This document shows, in pieces, positions 61,467-64,000 of a DNA stretch of 64,000 bases. How positions within the stretch are numbered: position 1 is the stretch's first letter; each line of letters starts with the position of its first letter. The stretch is from Microthrix sp041394405 (lineage in GTDB: Bacteria > Actinomycetota > Acidimicrobiia > Acidimicrobiales > Microtrichaceae): NCBI GenBank assembly GCA_041394405.1, contig JAWKIF010000014.1, positions 98,988 to 162,987 of the forward strand. The letters are read 5' to 3'. Below the pieces are notes generated by a model. It had not been told where the DNA came from, did not search any database, and saw nothing but the letters and a program-made list of their open reading frames with translations. The position numbers were made by a program, and so were the translations under genes.

Positions 61467-61552
61467 CTAGAACGCTCACTCTAGTGACCTCTGGAGCGAA
61501 CGTTCCAATCGGCGTCGCCCACCGTCGACAGCGTTGGAACGGTCGTTCTAGA
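61467..61552. promoter_or_regulatory. Three GAACG/CGTTC palindromes, likely TetR operator
   Basis: CTAGAACGCTCACTCTAG (61467-61484), GAACGTTC (61498-61505) and GGAACGGTCGTTCTAG (61536-61551) occur in the 121-bp gap between the divergent hydrolase and TetR genes. The last overlaps the TAGACT -10 of the tetR gene; the first overlaps a minus-strand TAGAGT for the hydrolase. Autorepression with control of the hydrolase is likely. Confidence 0.6.
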
Positions 61553-61554
61553 CT
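61549..61554 (+). promoter_or_regulatory. Putative -10 element of the TetR gene
   Basis: TAGACT lies 6 nt before the GTG at 61561 and overlaps the last palindrome. Confidence 0.5.
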
Positions 61555-61560
61555 GCTCGG

Positions 61561-62199
61561 GTGACTGGCACTCGTGAACGGTTCATCGCCTCGACCGTGG
61601 AGCTGTTCCGCCGTCAGGGCTACAACGGCACCTCGCTCAGCCAGGTCACGGAGGCGGCCGGGGCGCCCACCGGTTCGCTCTATCACCACTTCAAGGGGGG
61701 CAAGGATGAGCTGACGGCGGCGGTGCTGGAGGAGTCCGGCACCGCGTATGGACAGCTCCTTGAGGCCATCTGGGACGCCGAGCCCGATCCGGTGGCCGCA
61801 GTGTCTGCGTTCTTCGAGGGGGCGGCGGTCGTGTTGGAGGAATCGGACTTCATCGACCCCTGCCCCATCGGCACGGTGGCCCGCGAGGTTGCCAGCACGA
61901 ACGACGCGCTGCGCCAAGCCGCACTCGGCGCATTTCAGGAATGGAGCGCGGCGGTGCGTGTTCGCCTCATCACCGCTGGGATTGGTCCGGCCGAGGCCGA
62001 CGAGCTCTCAGTCGCCTTGGTGGCTGCGATCGAAGGCGGGTTCGTGTTGGGTCGAACCGCCCGCGACGCCGACCTGCTTCGAGCGACCGGCCGTCGGATG
62101 GCGACCATGCTGCGCGCCGAGCTGGACGGCGTGACCGCCCCGGCCCAGCCGAACGAGGCCGCATCGATGGCCCACGCTTCGGGGCGCACGGCGGGCTGA
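61561..62199 (+). CDS. TetR family transcriptional regulator
   Basis: 212 aa. TetR helix-turn-helix RERFIASTVELFRRQGYNGTSLSQVTEAAGAPTGSLYHHFKGGKDEL at residues about 5-50; the ligand domain (DPCPIGTVAREVAST) is of the YxaF/LmrA type (C-terminal domain with the PCPIGTVA signature). GTG start with TAGACT 6 nt upstream. Divergent from the frameshifted hydrolase, which is probably its target. Followed after 8 bp by the HXXEE gene. Confidence 0.92.
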   Translation: MTGTRERFIASTVELFRRQGYNGTSLSQVTEAAGAPTGSLYHHFKGGKDELTAAVLEESGTAYGQLLEAIWDAEPDPVAAVSAFFEGAAVVLEESDFIDPCPIGTVAREVASTNDALRQAALGAFQEWSAAVRVRLITAGIGPAEADELSVALVAAIEGGFVLGRTARDADLLRATGRRMATMLRAELDGVTAPAQPNEAASMAHASGRTAG

Positions 62200-62207
62200 G
62201 GTTGACG

Positions 62208-62885
62208 GTGAACACATCGCTCCGGCCCACAACAGCCTGGGACGCAAGCCCCGGGGTGGTGAGCGACTCCGACATGGTCGCAGCGACCGCACTCTGGGCG
62301 GCCATGGCCACCGCATTCGTGGTGGCATCGCACGGCGCGTCGCTGCGCGTCACCTTCCTTCCGGGCGTGTGCGCCGCCTACGCCCTGACGGTCTGGCTTT
62401 GGCGAACCAAACAGCCGCTCCCGTCCGCCCGCGACCTCTGGCCCTGGTATCTCACCGCGCTGGCCGTGCAGTTCATCCACTTCGCCGAGGAGAACGCCAC
62501 CGGCTTCGCAACGGAGTTCCCCGAGCTCTACGGCGGGGCGCCCTACCCGGCGACAACCTTCACGACCTTCAACATGGTGTCCTACGCCGTGTTCACCGCT
62601 GCGAGCATCGCCCTGTGGCGGCTGAACACGATGAAGCTCTTGGTCCCCCTGCTCTTCTTCTGCGTCTACGGCGCACTCGGCAACGCCATCGCACACAGCC
62701 TCTGGACCATCCGGGCCGGCGGCTACTTCCCAGGCTGGGTCACCTCACTGGCGTTCTGGCCGCTTGGGCTGCTGATCCTGCACCGACTCCTCGGCGACCG
62801 TTGGCAACGGACCGCCGCCTTCGCCCTGTCGTTCGGTGCCATCCTCGCCACCCCACTTGTCGCGTACGCCACCCACCTCCCCTGA
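62208..62885 (+). CDS. HXXEE domain membrane protein
   Basis: 225 aa with six or so hydrophobic segments. FIHFAEENATGFATEFP holds the HxxEE motif of this family near residue 90; TFNMVSYAVFTAASIALW and GALGNAIAHSLWTI hold further conserved Asn/His residues. These proteins are uncharacterised; a metal-dependent membrane enzyme has been suggested by the conserved residues. GAGG precedes GTG 62208 at 6 nt. May be cotranscribed with the TetR gene. Confidence 0.8.
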   Translation: MNTSLRPTTAWDASPGVVSDSDMVAATALWAAMATAFVVASHGASLRVTFLPGVCAAYALTVWLWRTKQPLPSARDLWPWYLTALAVQFIHFAEENATGFATEFPELYGGAPYPATTFTTFNMVSYAVFTAASIALWRLNTMKLLVPLLFFCVYGALGNAIAHSLWTIRAGGYFPGWVTSLAFWPLGLLILHRLLGDRWQRTAAFALSFGAILATPLVAYATHLP

Positions 62886-62949
62886 GGGCCCACCGCGCTG
62901 GTTGGTGCCGCCTCGGCGGTCGTCCATCATGCGCCCTGGCATCGGTCGG

Positions 62950-63417
62950 CTACGGCGCCGGCGCGGCGTCGGCTGCAGCGCGCATGGCATCGAGGTCGAG
63001 CTTGCGCATTCCCATCATGGCCTCGACCGCCCTGCCGGCCCGTTCGGGATCCGGATCGCCGATGAGATCGCCAAGCTGGTTCGGAACGACCTGCCACGAC
63101 ACACCGAAACGGTCCTTCAGCCAGCCGCACATGCTCTCCTCGCCCCCATCCACCAGCGCCGCCCAGTAGTGATCCACCTCGGCCTGGCCGTCGCAGGGGA
63201 CCACCAGCGAGACGGCCTCGGTGAACGAGAACTGCGGGCCGCCGTTCAGCGCCTGAAACGGGCGGCCCATCAGCGTGAAGCTGACCATCAGCGGCGACCC
63301 ATCGGGGCCCGGGCTCACACCGTCGATGCTGGAGTCGGGGAACAACGACACGTAGAACTCCGCTGCCTCAAGTCCGTTGCCGTCGAACCAGAGGCATGGG
63401 GTGATGGTCGAGGTCAC
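62950..63417 (-). CDS. PhnB-like VOC-fold protein
   Basis: 155 aa. ITPCLWFDGNGLEAAEFYVSLFPDSSI, GPDGSPLMVSFTLMGRPFQALNGGPQFSFTEAVSLVV and DRFGVSWQVVPNQLGDLI are the 3-demethylubiquinone-9 3-methyltransferase/PhnB domain (glyoxalase-like). Members are mostly of unknown activity. The ATG overlaps the stop of the upstream amidohydrolase by 4 nt, so both are coexpressed. Confidence 0.9.
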   Translation of the reverse strand: MTSTITPCLWFDGNGLEAAEFYVSLFPDSSIDGVSPGPDGSPLMVSFTLMGRPFQALNGGPQFSFTEAVSLVVPCDGQAEVDHYWAALVDGGEESMCGWLKDRFGVSWQVVPNQLGDLIGDPDPERAGRAVEAMMGMRKLDLDAMRAAADAAPAP

Positions 63418-64000
63418 TTGATCGCTCGGGCGTCCATGTCGTCCGAGAGCCGCTCGAGGTGTTTGTTGGGGACCTCGTCGAGCGGCACGGCGATCTCGGC
63501 CACCGTGGGCCCCACCCGGGCCGCCAGCCTGTCCATCGCCGCCAGATCGAAGTCATAGAACCCCGCCGCGTTACCGGCCAACATCTGACGGAGTTCGGCC
63601 TCGGCCACCCCACCAAAACGGGCCCGCAGGTTCTCGCGGGTATAGGGATAGGTGCCCTCATCATGAGGGTAGTCGCTGCCCCACATGAACTTGTGCAACC
63701 CGATCTGATGACGCGCCTCCACATCAGCCGCCTTGGGCTGACTCACCCCCATCCACACGTTCTGCTCAAAATACTCGGTGGCGTCACGCGACAACACCTG
63801 ATCCTTCCCATAGCGGATCTCACCGATCGCCCCCGCATCACGCACACCACGGATCAACCCGTCCAACCGCTCCAACAACGGCGGCACCCACGCACACCCC
63901 GCCTCGGTGATCACCATCCGCAGGCGCGGAAAGCGCTCGAACACGCCCGACAGGATCATCTGCACCAACGGGCGCTCCGTGTAGAACACCACCTCGTTGA
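63414..64000 (-). CDS. Amidohydrolase_2-type metal-dependent hydrolase (5' part missing)
   Basis: At least 195 aa up to the window edge; the N-terminal part is outside. ILSGVFERFPRLRMVITEAGCAWVPPLLERLD, HQIGLHKFMWGSDYPHDEGTYP (metal-binding Asp) and a helical C-terminus are those of the aminocarboxymuconate-semialdehyde decarboxylase/amidohydrolase_2 group. The gene precedes the PhnB-like gene on the same strand with a 4-nt overlap. Substrate unknown. Confidence 0.88.
   Translation of the reverse strand, partial: NEVVFYTERPLVQMILSGVFERFPRLRMVITEAGCAWVPPLLERLDGLIRGVRDAGAIGEIRYGKDQVLSRDATEYFEQNVWMGVSQPKAADVEARHQIGLHKFMWGSDYPHDEGTYPYTRENLRARFGGVAEAELRQMLAGNAAGFYDFDLAAMDRLAARVGPTVAEIAVPLDEVPNKHLERLSDDMDARAIK

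Overview
The window comes from a high-GC bacterial chromosome with dense genes, many ATGA/GTGA stop-start overlaps, frequent GTG starts and many acyl-CoA, sterol-type P450 and polyamine genes. This fits Actinomycetota. Acidimicrobiia or a relative is my best guess, but that is inference from gene content and not from a marker gene. No rRNA, tRNA, CRISPR array or complete insertion sequence is visible.

Layout. 1-2.8 kb: end of an unknown gene, then a molybdate importer (modA-modB-modC, minus strand). 2.9-3.4 kb: a small HPF-like protein and a 62-bp tandem repeat. 3.4-23.1 kb: a polyamine/omega-amino-acid catabolic region. It is built around a divergent control region at 12859-13080. To the left runs gamma-aminobutyraldehyde dehydrogenase, a class III aminotransferase, agmatine deiminase and N-carbamoylputrescine amidase. 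To the right runs potA-potD-potB-potC, a second aminotransferase, alanine dehydrogenase and an Lrp/AsnC regulator. The flanks carry two FAD amine-oxidase-like proteins, a third aminotransferase, an aldehyde dehydrogenase and MmsA. Together these can import spermidine/putrescine, make putrescine from agmatine, transaminate or oxidise it, and carry the aldehydes to GABA/succinate or beta-alanine/acetyl-CoA. Ald can recycle the alanine made by pyruvate-dependent transaminases.

23.2-34.2 kb: a hydrolase-like protein with a DA repeat, GlpD-like dehydrogenase, a second 62-bp repeat array homologous to the first but inverted, a strong hairpin, a YeiH-type membrane protein, a YtcJ-like amidohydrolase, a SHOCT protein, a DUF6285-phosphotransferase-acyl-CoA dehydrogenase operon and a secreted protein. 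34.3-45.7 kb: an SDR, a large DUF2264-like/glycosyltransferase fusion, another phosphotransferase, an MDR reductase, and a CYP51-type P450 fused to its own 3Fe-4S ferredoxin with an NTF2-like partner, divergent from an epimerase-TetR pair. 45.7-46.6 kb: a scar holding an apparent toxin C-terminus, an IS3 OrfA remnant and an Imm32-like small ORF. 46.6-54.7 kb: MBL hydrolase, arylsulfatase, VTT membrane protein, acyl-CoA dehydrogenase, lipoprotein, DUF35-thiolase pair and a MauE-like protein. 54.8-64 kb: DUF2892 protein, an ECF sigma factor fused to a ZAS zinc finger, a LuxR-type AAA regulator, a cupredoxin-like lipoprotein, a macrodomain protein with a damaged upstream partner, a frameshifted alpha/beta hydrolase divergent from a TetR gene with palindromic operators, an HXXEE protein, a PhnB-like protein and a partial amidohydrolase.

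A recurring feature is a TANNNT-like hexamer 6-7 nt before the start codon of at least ten genes (an eleventh has CATGCT). This points to leaderless transcription and was used to choose several starts.
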